Shown one piece after another: positions 27,910-35,666 of a DNA stretch of 64,000 nt. How positions within the stretch are numbered: the stretch's first letter is position 1; every line of letters begins with the position of its first letter. Below the pieces are notes generated by a model, which made no database searches, was not told the DNA's origin, and saw nothing but the letters and a program-made list of their open reading frames with translations. The translations under genes were made by a program, and so were the position numbers. The stretch spans positions 1,997,615-2,061,614 of the forward strand of contig NZ_FQVA01000001.1 of the NCBI RefSeq assembly GCF_900129095.1. Direction: 5' to 3'. Source of the stretch: Microbulbifer donghaiensis. GTDB taxonomy: Bacteria > Pseudomonadota > Gammaproteobacteria > Pseudomonadales > Cellvibrionaceae.

Positions 27910-28527
27910 ATGACAATGCTAAACATCCCAGGCCTGGCATCCGCGGCGGTCAAGGCCGCGCCCTTCCCGCACTTCTATCTAGAGCGCTCGGTGTCGCCGG
28001 AACATATCCAGGACCTGATCGCCGACTTCCCACAGCTGGATCAGGGCGGCAGTTTCAATATCAGGGATGTCGAGACGTCGGCGCGCTTCCGCCAGTTTGT
28101 CGAGCAGTTCGAGAGCGAAGAAGTGCGGCAGATACTCGGCGAAAAATTTGCCGTGGACCTGCAAGGCAAGCCGATGATGGCCACGCTGCGCGGCTACTCC
28201 CGCGCCAAGGACGGCCGCATCCACACCGATTCCAAGACCAAACTGATCACGGTACTGGTCTACCTCAATGAAGATTGGCAACCGCAATCGGGCCGGCTGC
28301 GAATCCTGCGCAGTGGCACCGACATGGACGATTACACCGATGAACTGCTGCCGGGGCCCAGCTCCATGGTCGCCTTCAAGGTGACCGATGACTGCTGGCA
28401 CGGTTACCCCAGTTTCGAGGGCAAGCGCCAGTCCATCCAGATCAACTTCCTCACCGGCGAGGGTGTCAGGGCCAAGCACCAGTTTTTCCACAAACTGAGC
28501 GCCAAGCTGAAAGCCCTGTTCCGCTGA
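27910..28527 (+). CDS. 2-oxoglutarate/Fe(II)-dependent oxygenase family protein
   Basis: 205 residues from ATG 27910 (TAGGAAA upstream gives a good ribosome site; an in-frame upstream ATG at 27865 would overlap the -10 element). The double-stranded beta-helix pattern is visible: HTD with His105 and Asp107 in GRIHTDSKTKLITVLVYLNE, distal His164 in CWHGYPS, and Arg173 in FEGKRQSIQINF for 2-oxoglutarate. All expected metal and cosubstrate ligands are present. The substrate is unknown; comparable small proteins are found near envelope glycan genes, but nothing here confirms that. Confidence 0.85.
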   Translation: MTMLNIPGLASAAVKAAPFPHFYLERSVSPEHIQDLIADFPQLDQGGSFNIRDVETSARFRQFVEQFESEEVRQILGEKFAVDLQGKPMMATLRGYSRAKDGRIHTDSKTKLITVLVYLNEDWQPQSGRLRILRSGTDMDDYTDELLPGPSSMVAFKVTDDCWHGYPSFEGKRQSIQINFLTGEGVRAKHQFFHKLSAKLKALFR

Positions 28528-28579
28528 TGGCTGCGGCAGCTAGTGCCGCGCGCAGCCTGAGTCCACCCCGATAAAAACA

Positions 28580-29032
28580 ATGGCGCAGCGCAAACGGCCC
28601 AAATTGCAATTTCGCGCGCGCCTGTCCCAGTGGCAGGCGGCGCTGTTTCTGTGCCTGTTTCTGTGCCTGTTTCTCGCCGTGCGCGGCCTGGTGCCGGCGG
28701 GCTTTATGCCCGCATCCCTGGCCGCCGGCACGCCCTACGGCCTTTGCCACGGCGACGGCCGCAGCGCGCTGCTGCTGAATGCGCTGGCGCAATGGGAACA
28801 CGCCCATCACGGTGCCGGCCACGATCACAGCGCGCTGACGGCGCAGGCCTTCGCCGACAATCACTGTAGTTTTTCCGCCGGCGCCGGTATCGCGACTGCG
28901 CCGACCCTGGAGCTGGCGCCGCTGTTCGACGGCGGTCAGCAACCGACAAATGCACCACCCCGTAATCCGCCGCAGTGGCGCCTTTATGTGCTGCCGCCGA
29001 AGCGCGCCCCGCCCATCTCCCGTTCCGCTTAG
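28580..29032 (+). CDS. DUF2946-like membrane protein
   Basis: 150 residues. One N-terminal hydrophobic segment (AALFLCLFLCLFLAVRGLV) is followed by the family-like VPAGFMPASL motif, a CHGDGRSALLLN segment, a His-rich stretch (HAHHGAGHDHS) and a second Cys in NHCSFSAG. DUF2946 proteins are small exported or membrane proteins often seen next to copper-related outer-membrane proteins. The neighbouring beta-barrel gene at 29134 is Met/His-rich, which supports a metal link, but this is inference. Confidence 0.75.
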   Translation: MAQRKRPKLQFRARLSQWQAALFLCLFLCLFLAVRGLVPAGFMPASLAAGTPYGLCHGDGRSALLLNALAQWEHAHHGAGHDHSALTAQAFADNHCSFSAGAGIATAPTLELAPLFDGGQQPTNAPPRNPPQWRLYVLPPKRAPPISRSA

Positions 29033-29133
29033 ATTCCAATAATTTTCAGTTCGCGACAGGTATAGCCTCGCCGCGATTTCAGTTTATGGCGGCCGCCATT
29101 TTTGCGGCGGCCGTATTGCTATGGGAAAAAGCA

Positions 29134-30204
29134 ATGAACGCATTCAAGAAAACCCTGCTGGCCACTTCCGTTGCCCTGGTCACACCACTGGCACTCGCCC
29201 ACGACGACACCCCCGACTACCTGCCCGACAGCCACGCACCCGCCGGCGTGATGGCCGATCACCTGCACGCAAAAGGTGAATGGATGTTCGGCTACCGGGC
29301 CATGCGCGAGGAATACGCTGACGTGTACCGCGGTTCCGACGAGGTCGGCGCGATGGAGCTGGGCATGGCCGGCTACTCGATGATGCCGACGAGCATGACT
29401 ATGGAGATGCACATGCTCGACATCATGTACGCAGTTTCCGACGACCTGACCCTGATGCTGATGCCCCAGTACATGACCATGGATATGTCGATGGCGATGA
29501 TCGGTGGTGGACACGATCACATGGGCGGCATGGCCACAATGGATGGCATGAGCGGAACGGACGGCGGCGCTGTGATGGGCGGCCACTCGCACGATGTCGC
29601 CGGTGTCGGTGACACCATTATCGGCGGCCTCTTCCGCATCGCCGGCACTCAGGGCTATCGCCTGCACGCGACCCTCGGCTTCAGTGCGCCAACCGGCGCC
29701 GTCGACGAGAAAAATGCGGACGGGCGCTTCACACACTACGGCATGCAGCTGGGCACCGGCACCTGGGATCTGCTGCCGTCGTTAACTTACACAAGTGCGT
29801 ATGAGAGACTGAGCTGGGGTGGTCAACTGTCGGCGCGACTGCCGCTGGAGGGCGAAAATGATTCCGGCTTTGCCGTCGGCGAGCGTTATGCGGCCACCGC
29901 CTGGAGTGGATACCGTGTCCTGGACTGGTTGAGCCTGTCGGTGCGGCTGCAATACACGAAGCAGGGAGATATCAACGGCCATTACAACGGCCCGCACAAT
30001 CATTCCAGCCCGGCAGATCTGCAGACGAACTACGGCGGCGAGTTACTGGATTATGGCCTGGGCGTGAACCTCGTGGGTCAGCAAGGCGCCCTCGCCGGCG
30101 TACGCCTGGGGCTTGAGTGGATCGGCAACTTGACCGCCGATTACAACGGCTATCAGCTGGCACGCAAGGACGGCCTCAATATGAGCCTGAGCTACGCCTT
30201 CTGA
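29134..30204 (+). CDS. Met/His-rich outer-membrane beta-barrel, transporter-like
   Basis: 356 residues from ATG 29134. Signal peptide (KTLLATSVALVTPLALA). The mature N-terminal half is very rich in Met and His (SMMPTSMTMEMHMLDIMY, MDMSMAMIGGGHDHMGGM, GGHSHDVAG), a composition typical of copper-handling proteins. The rest consists of alternating aromatic beta strands, ending in the outer-membrane signature LNMSLSYAF with terminal Phe. A possible hairpin (ggccgcc/ggcggcc, 29091-29112) sits 22 bp before the ATG. Neighbour DUF2946 suggests shared metal physiology. Transport has not been shown for this type. Confidence 0.8.
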   Translation: MNAFKKTLLATSVALVTPLALAHDDTPDYLPDSHAPAGVMADHLHAKGEWMFGYRAMREEYADVYRGSDEVGAMELGMAGYSMMPTSMTMEMHMLDIMYAVSDDLTLMLMPQYMTMDMSMAMIGGGHDHMGGMATMDGMSGTDGGAVMGGHSHDVAGVGDTIIGGLFRIAGTQGYRLHATLGFSAPTGAVDEKNADGRFTHYGMQLGTGTWDLLPSLTYTSAYERLSWGGQLSARLPLEGENDSGFAVGERYAATAWSGYRVLDWLSLSVRLQYTKQGDINGHYNGPHNHSSPADLQTNYGGELLDYGLGVNLVGQQGALAGVRLGLEWIGNLTADYNGYQLARKDGLNMSLSYAF

Positions 30205-30260
30205 TTCTTGCAAAAAGCTATCCGCTTGCGGTCAGCGGCCGCGAGCGGGTAGATACGTAT

Positions 30261-30821
30261 CTAGAAGCGGTAGGCAAAATTCAGTGTCAGTGAGCGCAGG
30301 TGGCCGAGGTCTACATCGGCCACCCTGCCGACATCGTTGTAGTTGTACTCGAGGGAGGTGTCGAAATCCCGCGTCCAGTTGTAGCGGTAACCGACGCCTG
30401 CGTTCCAGTAGTTATCATCACCGCTGTCATTGACAACGATAAGAGTGTCGTGCCGCTCGACGGTGCCGATATCGAAATCGCCGTAATTCCAGCCGACCAT
30501 CCAGTACAGGCACTGCACGTCGCACGCCAGGCTAAAGTCGACCTTAAAATTCACGCCATACTGGTCGACATCAACCTGGTTGTCGTCAAAATTGGAGTAG
30601 CGGAACTCTACCTGCCACACCCCCACCGATGGGGTAATACCGACGCTGGCATAACCAAAGGCATCCCGGTCATCATTGATTTGCAGGCGTGCATCACCGA
30701 GACCGAGCGTGGTGATTACACGGTATTCGCCGGTACAGATACCGACGAAGGGGTTATTCCACTCAACGGCGGCTGCCGTAGCCGAGTACATCAGGGCGAA
30801 AGCAAAAAGAATTTTTTTCAT
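30261..30821 (-). CDS. Outer-membrane beta-barrel protein (OmpW/OmpA-like fold)
   Basis: 186 residues with signal peptide MKKILFAFALMYSATAAA. The mature chain has regular alternating strands rich in Tyr/Trp/Phe (VWQVEFRYSNFDDN, YWNAGVGYRYNWTRDFDTSL, LTLNFAYRF) and ends in Phe, as expected for BAM-assembled barrels of about eight strands. Two Cys (ACDVQC) are close enough to form a disulfide. Converges with the Met-rich barrel; the 56-bp gap contains a hairpin (ctatccgcttgcgg paired with a near-complement) that could serve both. Function unknown. Confidence 0.72.
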   Translation of the reverse strand: MKKILFAFALMYSATAAAVEWNNPFVGICTGEYRVITTLGLGDARLQINDDRDAFGYASVGITPSVGVWQVEFRYSNFDDNQVDVDQYGVNFKVDFSLACDVQCLYWMVGWNYGDFDIGTVERHDTLIVVNDSGDDNYWNAGVGYRYNWTRDFDTSLEYNYNDVGRVADVDLGHLRSLTLNFAYRF

Positions 30822-30850
30822 TGCATCCTTCCTTGGAGCTTTTTCGTCGA

Positions 30851-31132
30851 TCAGGGTTCTGCTTTCGGAGAGCTGTGCGCATGGCCAACGTCAATAATGG
30901 CCCAAATACCCCCGGCAAAAGCCGGATTTTTCCGTAATGCTTCCAGCTCTCCCGCAGGTGGCGGCTGCTCGCCGGCATCCAGCAGCTCCTCCAATCGCTG
31001 CAATATGGTCTCCGCCATTTTTTGCAGAGCTGTATCCAGCGTATCGGCGTGGCAGTGACAGTGGGGCAGGTCCGGAGCTATGGCACCGAAGCCGGCATAT
31101 TCGATGTTGTGGACCACAACCGGATAGCGCAT
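30851..31132 (-). CDS. HicB-like antitoxin-family protein (no HicA partner seen)
   Basis: 93 residues. The HicB partial RNase-H-like fold is recognisable: MRYPVVVHNIEYAGFGAIAP, DLPHCHCHADTLDTALQKM, a helix with ETILQRLEELLDAGEQPP, and NPAFAGGIWAIIDV at the end. No ribbon-helix-helix domain follows, so this resembles the short DUF1902/HicB_2 type. The flanking sequence (31133-31281) is A+T-rich and shows no HicA toxin frame, and the downstream neighbour is the barrel protein. It may be a remnant or a stand-alone regulator. Confidence 0.75.
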   Translation of the reverse strand: MRYPVVVHNIEYAGFGAIAPDLPHCHCHADTLDTALQKMAETILQRLEELLDAGEQPPPAGELEALRKNPAFAGGIWAIIDVGHAHSSPKAEP

Positions 31133-31281
31133 CGCGAGTTACTCATACGGGCATTAACTCACCAAGCGTAGACTTAAATTATTTTTTCGTGGAACAAATA
31201 CGAGAAAAAATTGGCGCGCGGAAAAATAGCGGAAAAAAGAATTAATTCTTGCTGCGTATTTAGAATCGCAATTGCCTTTTA

Positions 31282-31488
31282 TCAGCGCGGCATGCGCCCG
31301 AGCAGGGCGCGGCGGGAAAAAATCATTTCCTTGTAGGTTTGCAACAGCGAAAGATCCAGATCCGATTCGGCACCACCCAGCTCTTCCATTTGCCGCTGCA
31401 ACCAGGTGATCTCCGTTTCCAGCTGCAGACGCAACCGGCGAATTTCACACTCGCTGATATTGATATGCGCGCTGCGAAGACTGGACAT
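31282..31488 (-). CDS. Small hypothetical helical protein
   Basis: 68 residues (MSSLRSAHINISECEIRRLR...). The chain is charged and almost entirely helix-forming, with a heptad-like LRLQLETEITWLQRQMEELG and a second helix LLQTYKEMIFSRRALLGRM. A purine-rich GGGGTAGAG precedes the ATG. No family recognised. It lies 112 bp upstream of the cysQ 3' end on the same strand, i.e. downstream of cysQ in transcription. Confidence 0.55.
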   Translation of the reverse strand: MSSLRSAHINISECEIRRLRLQLETEITWLQRQMEELGGAESDLDLSLLQTYKEMIFSRRALLGRMPR

Positions 31489-31599
31489 AGCTCTACCCCA
31501 ACCGGATTTCGCGCCCGCAGGCGCGGAAAGCTTCAGTGGATTCCCGGCTCCGCCCGCCTGTCGCGGACGGAGTATTCGGTAAGCTTAGTCGAATGTCGG

Positions 31600-32424
31600 C
31601 TATTTCGTGAGCAAATCGCGCCAACCGTAGGAAGGGTCGCCAATGACATAGAAGAACGGGTTCAACAGGGAGTCCTTGCGGTTGTAACGCAGCAACTGAA
31701 ACTGGTCATCGACCACTATGCCGCCGGCAGCCTCAACCACCGCCTGCGCAGCGGCCGTATCCCACTCGCAGGTGGGCGCCAGGCGCGGATACAGGTCCGC
31801 AGCGCCTTCCGCGACGAGGCACAGCTTCAGCGAGCTGCCCATGTTTTTACAGGCCACCGCCCCGAGATCGGTCTCGATCCGCTCGACCAGCTGATCCACG
31901 GCGCCGGCGCCGTGGCTGCGGCTGGCCACCAGCTCCACTGCCTCGCCGGCATCCAGGCGCGGCTGCAGCGGCCGCGCACTGATCACCCGATCACCCTGCG
32001 CGTCGCGCTTGAAGGCGCCATCGCCCTTGAGACCGGCATAGGTGATATTCAATACCGGCACATGCACCACCCCCAGCACCGGTTCGCCGTTGTCGATCAG
32101 CGCCACATTGACGGTGAATTCTCCGGTGCGGCGAATGAACTCCTTGGTGCCGTCGAGTGGGTCCACGATCCAGTAGCGCTGCCACTGGCTGCGCTCGGCA
32201 AAGGAGGGCATCTCCTGTTCTTCCGACAGTACCGGCACGCCGTCGATCAGCTGCGCCAGCGCGGGAGCCAGTATTGCGTGCGCGGCCAGGTCGGCGGCGG
32301 TCACCGGCGAGTCGTCCGCCTTGGTCTCCACCGCCAGCTCGGCGCTGCTGTTATACACCTCGAGGATCGCCTCGCCCGCGCGGGTACAGATCTCGATGAC
32401 CCGCTCCAATAATGCCTTGTCCAT
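31600..32424 (-). CDS. cysQ: 3'(2'),5'-bisphosphate nucleotidase CysQ
   Basis: 274 residues from ATG 32424. CysQ removes the 3' phosphate from PAP (and PAPS), the by-product of sulfate assimilation. Lithium-sensitive phosphatase motifs are complete: LSEEQE, YWIVDPLDGTKEFI (metal-binding DPLDGT), and CEWDTAAAQAVVEAAGG. Length is normal for the family. It lies 85 bp downstream of cysK on the same strand, so two sulfur-assimilation functions are grouped, possibly in one transcript. The long open frame upstream of the ATG is a shadow. Confidence 0.93.
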   Translation of the reverse strand: MDKALLERVIEICTRAGEAILEVYNSSAELAVETKADDSPVTAADLAAHAILAPALAQLIDGVPVLSEEQEMPSFAERSQWQRYWIVDPLDGTKEFIRRTGEFTVNVALIDNGEPVLGVVHVPVLNITYAGLKGDGAFKRDAQGDRVISARPLQPRLDAGEAVELVASRSHGAGAVDQLVERIETDLGAVACKNMGSSLKLCLVAEGAADLYPRLAPTCEWDTAAAQAVVEAAGGIVVDDQFQLLRYNRKDSLLNPFFYVIGDPSYGWRDLLTK

Positions 32425-32509
32425 AACTGCTCCCGAATCTATGAACGCCGCATTATACGCACTCGCCGGCGCCGGGCCACGGCACCGGCGGCGCCATCGG
32501 CTGCCGCTG

Positions 32510-33427
32510 CTAGGCGGGGAAGAGGTCGTCGATGGACAGGTAGCGCTCGCCGGTATCGTAACTGAACACCAGCACCCGGCTGCCCGCAGCGAACTCACCC
32601 TCGCGCCGCTTGACCGCGGCCAGGCTGGCGCCGGAGGAAATACCGACGAAGATACCCTCTTTCAGCGCACACTGGCGCGCCATCTCGAAGCTGTCCTCCT
32701 CGCTGACCAGGATGGTACCGTCCAGCGCTTCGGTGTTGAGGATTTCCGGCACGAAGCCCGCGCCGATGCCCTGCAGGCGGTGCAGGCCCTTTTCACCACC
32801 GCTGATCACCGGGGACTTCTCCGGCTCCACGGCCAACACCTGCAGTTGCGGCAGTTTCTCTTTGAGTACCTCGGCGCAGCCGGTGATATGGCCACCGGTG
32901 CCGACACCGGTAATCAGATAGTCCAGGCCGTCGCCAAAGTCGGCGAGAATTTCCCGCGCCGTGGTCTCGCGGTGCACCTTGACGTTGGCGGGATTGCGAA
33001 ATTGCTGCGGCATCCAGCTGTTCGCATGCTCCCGCAGCAGCTCCTCGGCCTTGGCAATGGCACCGGGCATGCCTTTCTCTTTCGGGGTCAGCACCAGTTC
33101 CGCACCCATCGCCTTCATGACCTTGCGCCGCTCCACCGACATGGATTCCGGCATGGTCAGGATCAGGCGATAGCCCTTTACCGCCGCCACCATCGCCAGG
33201 CCGATACCGGTATTGCCGGACGTCGGCTCGACAATCACCCCACCGGGCTTCAGGGTACCGCTCGCCTCCGCCTCGGCGATCATCGACAGGGCGATACGGT
33301 CCTTGATGCTGCTGCCGGGATTGAAGCGCTCCACCTTCATCCACACCTCGATATCCGGGCGGAACAGATGATTAATTCTGACATGGGGGGTGTTGCCGAT
33401 GGTTTCGAGGATATTGGCTGCCTTCAT
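32510..33427 (-). CDS. cysK: Cysteine synthase A (O-acetylserine sulfhydrylase)
   Basis: 305 residues. Makes L-cysteine from O-acetylserine and sulfide with pyridoxal phosphate. The PLP lysine is K42 in [11 protein letters not shown], the substrate loop is [14 protein letters not shown], the phosphate-binding loop is [10 protein letters not shown], and [10 protein letters not shown] is near the C-terminus. The sequence favours CysK over CysM ([20 protein letters not shown]). Upstream of cysQ on the same strand, and divergent from the lysoplasmalogenase gene. Confidence 0.93.
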   Translation of the reverse strand: MKAANILETIGNTPHVRINHLFRPDIEVWMKVERFNPGSSIKDRIALSMIAEAEASGTLKPGGVIVEPTSGNTGIGLAMVAAVKGYRLILTMPESMSVERRKVMKAMGAELVLTPKEKGMPGAIAKAEELLREHANSWMPQQFRNPANVKVHRETTAREILADFGDGLDYLITGVGTGGHITGCAEVLKEKLPQLQVLAVEPEKSPVISGGEKGLHRLQGIGAGFVPEILNTEALDGTILVSEEDSFEMARQCALKEGIFVGISSGASLAAVKRREGEFAAGSRVLVFSYDTGERYLSIDDLFPA

Positions 33428-33446
33428 GGCGGAGCTCTCCCTTTAG

Positions 33447-33602
33447 TTAGTTCGCTGTTGGGGAATAACGCTGGCGGTTAGCGGGTGGCGCGGAAGATTG
33501 CGCCGCCGCGATCTTTGCCGAATACTCATGCTGAACGACCGGAACGATCGGTTCATTCACCCGAGCAAACCACAAAATCATAAAAATCGCGAGAAGAGAC
33601 AT
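33447..33602 (-). CDS. Possible small membrane protein, head-to-head overlap
   Basis: 51 residues from an ATG at 33602: one hydrophobic segment (MSLLAIFMILWFARV) and a polar tail rich in Ala/Pro. A perfect Shine-Dalgarno sequence GGAGGT lies 8 bp upstream on this strand. Against it: that site sits inside the first codons of the opposite-strand lysoplasmalogenase gene, the two starts overlap by 2 bp, and no family is recognisable. Downstream it would lead into cysK after 19 bp. Reported as a candidate only. Confidence 0.3.
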   Translation of the reverse strand: MSLLAIFMILWFARVNEPIVPVVQHEYSAKIAAAQSSAPPANRQRYSPTAN

Positions 33603-34278
33603 GCATATTACCTCCAGTACCGGCAGTTCCACGCCACTGCAACGGGCCGATTTCCGGCTGCCGCTCGCCTTTGTCGCTTTCGCCGCCGTCTACATGGCCC
33701 TCGACGCCGGCGGCCTGCGCGGCCCCTGGATGGCATCGTTGAAGATTGTCCCCATCGCGATACTGGCGCTGCTCGCGCTGCGCGATCTCCGCGGCCCCAC
33801 CCGCACGCTGACGCTGGCGGCACTGAGTTTTTCGGCACTGGGCGACGTGCTGCTGGCGCTGGAATTCCACAACCATTTTGTCTTCGGCCTCGGCGCCTTC
33901 CTGCTGGCACAGCTGACCTACGCGGGCAATTTCCTGCGTCGAGCGGACTTTCGCAACCAGCGCACGCTGCTGCGCGCCCTGCCGGTGCTGGCCGCCGCCC
34001 TGCTGCTGGCACAACTGCTGCTGCCGGCGGCGGGCGAGCTGGCCCCGGCGGTGCTGGTCTACCTGCTGGCGATAGTGGCCATGGCCCTGAGCGCGGCCGC
34101 GCACCGCGGCGACTCGGCACTGCTGTTCGCCGGTGCGGTGACCTTTATGGCATCGGACACACTGATCGCGCTGAACAAATTCATCGCGCCGCTGCCGCTG
34201 GCCGGCACCGCCATCATGCTGACCTATTACGGTGCCCAGATGGCTCTGCTGTACGGCATAGGTCGCGCGCGGGCATAA
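33601..34278 (+). CDS. Lysoplasmalogenase-like (YhhN/TMEM86 family) membrane protein
   Basis: 225 residues with about eight hydrophobic segments (LPLAFVAFAAVYMALDAGG, LKIVPIAILALLAL, LTLAALSFSALGDVLLAL, FVFGLGAFLLAQLTYAGNF). YhhN hallmarks are the LSFSALGDVLLAL helix with the conserved Asp and the GAVTFMASDTLIALNKF helix with Asp near the C-terminus. The family hydrolyses the vinyl-ether bond of lysoplasmalogens in eukaryotes and some bacteria; bacterial substrates are mostly untested. An ATG at 33601 follows a purine-rich GAGAAGAGA. Confidence 0.88.
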   Translation: MHITSSTGSSTPLQRADFRLPLAFVAFAAVYMALDAGGLRGPWMASLKIVPIAILALLALRDLRGPTRTLTLAALSFSALGDVLLALEFHNHFVFGLGAFLLAQLTYAGNFLRRADFRNQRTLLRALPVLAAALLLAQLLLPAAGELAPAVLVYLLAIVAMALSAAAHRGDSALLFAGAVTFMASDTLIALNKFIAPLPLAGTAIMLTYYGAQMALLYGIGRARA

Positions 34279-34353
34279 TGGGCCGCTGACTAGGGGCGGC
34301 GGCGATCTATCCTTTGACTGCTACCGCCCCTAAACGAGAGGTACACCGACCCG

Positions 34354-35031
34354 ATGCTCGACTGGCCCACGTTCGACTGGCAGGAAATCGACACAGTGCT
34401 GCTGGACATGGACGGCACGCTGCTCGACCTGCACTACGACAACCACTTCTGGCTAAGTCACCTGCCCCGGCGCTACGCCGAGATCCACGGCCTGGCGCTG
34501 GAACAGGCACTGCAGCAGATGAATACCGAGATAGAGGCGCGCCGCGGCACCCTCGAGTGGTACTGCCTGGATTTCTGGACCCGCGAACTGCAACTCGATA
34601 TTCCGGCAATCCTGCGCGAAATCGAAGACCGCATCGCCCTGCGCCCGCAGACCGAGCTATTTCTCGAGGGGCTGCAGCAGCTGAACAAGCGCACGCTACT
34701 GGTCACCAATGCCCACCGCCGCGGCCTGGATCACAAGCTAGAAATCACCGGTATCGACCGCTGGTTCGACGGCATCGTCTCCTCCCACGACTACGGTCAC
34801 GCCAAGGAGAGCGGGCACTTCTGGCGCGCGCTGCGCGAGCAGGTGGAGTTCGATCCCGCGCGCACCCTGTTCGTCGACGACAACGAGAGCGTGCTCGCCG
34901 CCGCGCGCGACTACGGCATCGCCCACCTGCTGTGCATCCGCCAGCCGGACAGCCGCGGGCCGCTGCGCGAGATCGCCGATTTTCCGGCGATTCACCTGTT
35001 CGATGAGATCATGGCCATCAGGAGTCGGTGA
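34354..35031 (+). CDS. yrfG: HAD-family GMP/IMP nucleotidase
   Basis: 225 residues. Haloacid dehalogenase hydrolase: motif I VLLDMDGTLLDL (nucleophile Asp and acid Asp near residues 18-22), motif II LLVTNAH, motif III Lys in GHAKESGHFW, motif IV LFVDDNESVLAAA. Match to YrfG (GMP/IMP 5'-nucleotidase) is supported by the HYDNHFWLSHLPRRYAE segment and by its position beside hslR and hslO, as in other gammaproteobacteria. Confidence 0.9.
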   Translation: MLDWPTFDWQEIDTVLLDMDGTLLDLHYDNHFWLSHLPRRYAEIHGLALEQALQQMNTEIEARRGTLEWYCLDFWTRELQLDIPAILREIEDRIALRPQTELFLEGLQQLNKRTLLVTNAHRRGLDHKLEITGIDRWFDGIVSSHDYGHAKESGHFWRALREQVEFDPARTLFVDDNESVLAAARDYGIAHLLCIRQPDSRGPLREIADFPAIHLFDEIMAIRSR

Positions 35032-35087
35032 TTCAGCTCCTCCTCCAGATGGATGGCCGCACGGCGGCGCAGGTTGGCACCTTGCGA

Positions 35088-35163
35088 GGTCCTGCTGTCG
35101 GGGGCCAGCCGGCAAATAGTTACCGATGAGGTTTTTTGCCGGGTGGCCACCGGCGGCAGGGCC
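35088..35163 (+). repeat. Palindromic repeat, family A copy 2
   Basis: Outer arms ggtcctgctgtcgggggcca and tggccaccggcggcagggcc pair at 16 of 20 positions. The core ggcaaatagttaccgatgag plus gttttttgcc is nearly identical to the cores at 6831-6906 and 55989-56054. Located between yrfG and hslR. Confidence 0.8.
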
Positions 35164-35203
35164 GATCGGGGCACGTTATTAACGAACAAACCATCAGGCA
35201 TCA

Positions 35204-35581
35204 ATGGATAAAGTACGTATCGACAAGTGGCTCTGGGCCGCACGCTTCTACAAGACCCGCAGTATCGCCAAGCAGGCCATCGAGGGCGGCAAGGTCCACG
35301 CGGACGGCCAGCGGGTCAAAGCCAGCAAGGAAATCACCACCGGCATCACGCTGAGCATCCGCCAGGGCTGGGACCTGGTGGAGGTAGAGGTGCTGGCCCT
35401 GTCCGACCAGCGCCGCGGCGCCGATATCGCCCGCACCCTGTACCGGGAAACCGAAGCCAGTATCGCCAAACGCGAGCAGACCCGCGCCGAGCGCCAGGCC
35501 AGCAACGCCGGTATTCACAGCGAGCGACCGAACAAGAAGCAGAGACGCCAGATCCACCGCTTCATCCGTGAACAGGATTGA
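35204..35581 (+). CDS. hslR: Ribosome-associated heat shock protein Hsp15
   Basis: 125 residues with an N-terminal S4 RNA-binding domain (RIDKWLWAARFYKTRSIAKQ, then GGKVHADGQRVKAS) and a basic C-terminal extension (REQTRAERQASNAG, NKKQRRQIHRFI). Hsp15 binds free 50S subunits carrying nascent chains. The length and gene neighbourhood (yrfG upstream, hslO downstream after three genes) are as expected. Confidence 0.93.
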   Translation: MDKVRIDKWLWAARFYKTRSIAKQAIEGGKVHADGQRVKASKEITTGITLSIRQGWDLVEVEVLALSDQRRGADIARTLYRETEASIAKREQTRAERQASNAGIHSERPNKKQRRQIHRFIREQD

Positions 35582-35666
35582 CCCACCGGTACTGCGATGG
35601 CGAATTAACCGCCAGTTGCGTTTCAGCTGCTAAACTGGCCCCACACTACAGATAACGAATCCCCCC

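Noticed and set aside
31133-31281. Possible hicA gene next to the HicB-like gene
   Set aside because: No open frame of adequate length and none of the HicA Lys/His pattern on either strand.
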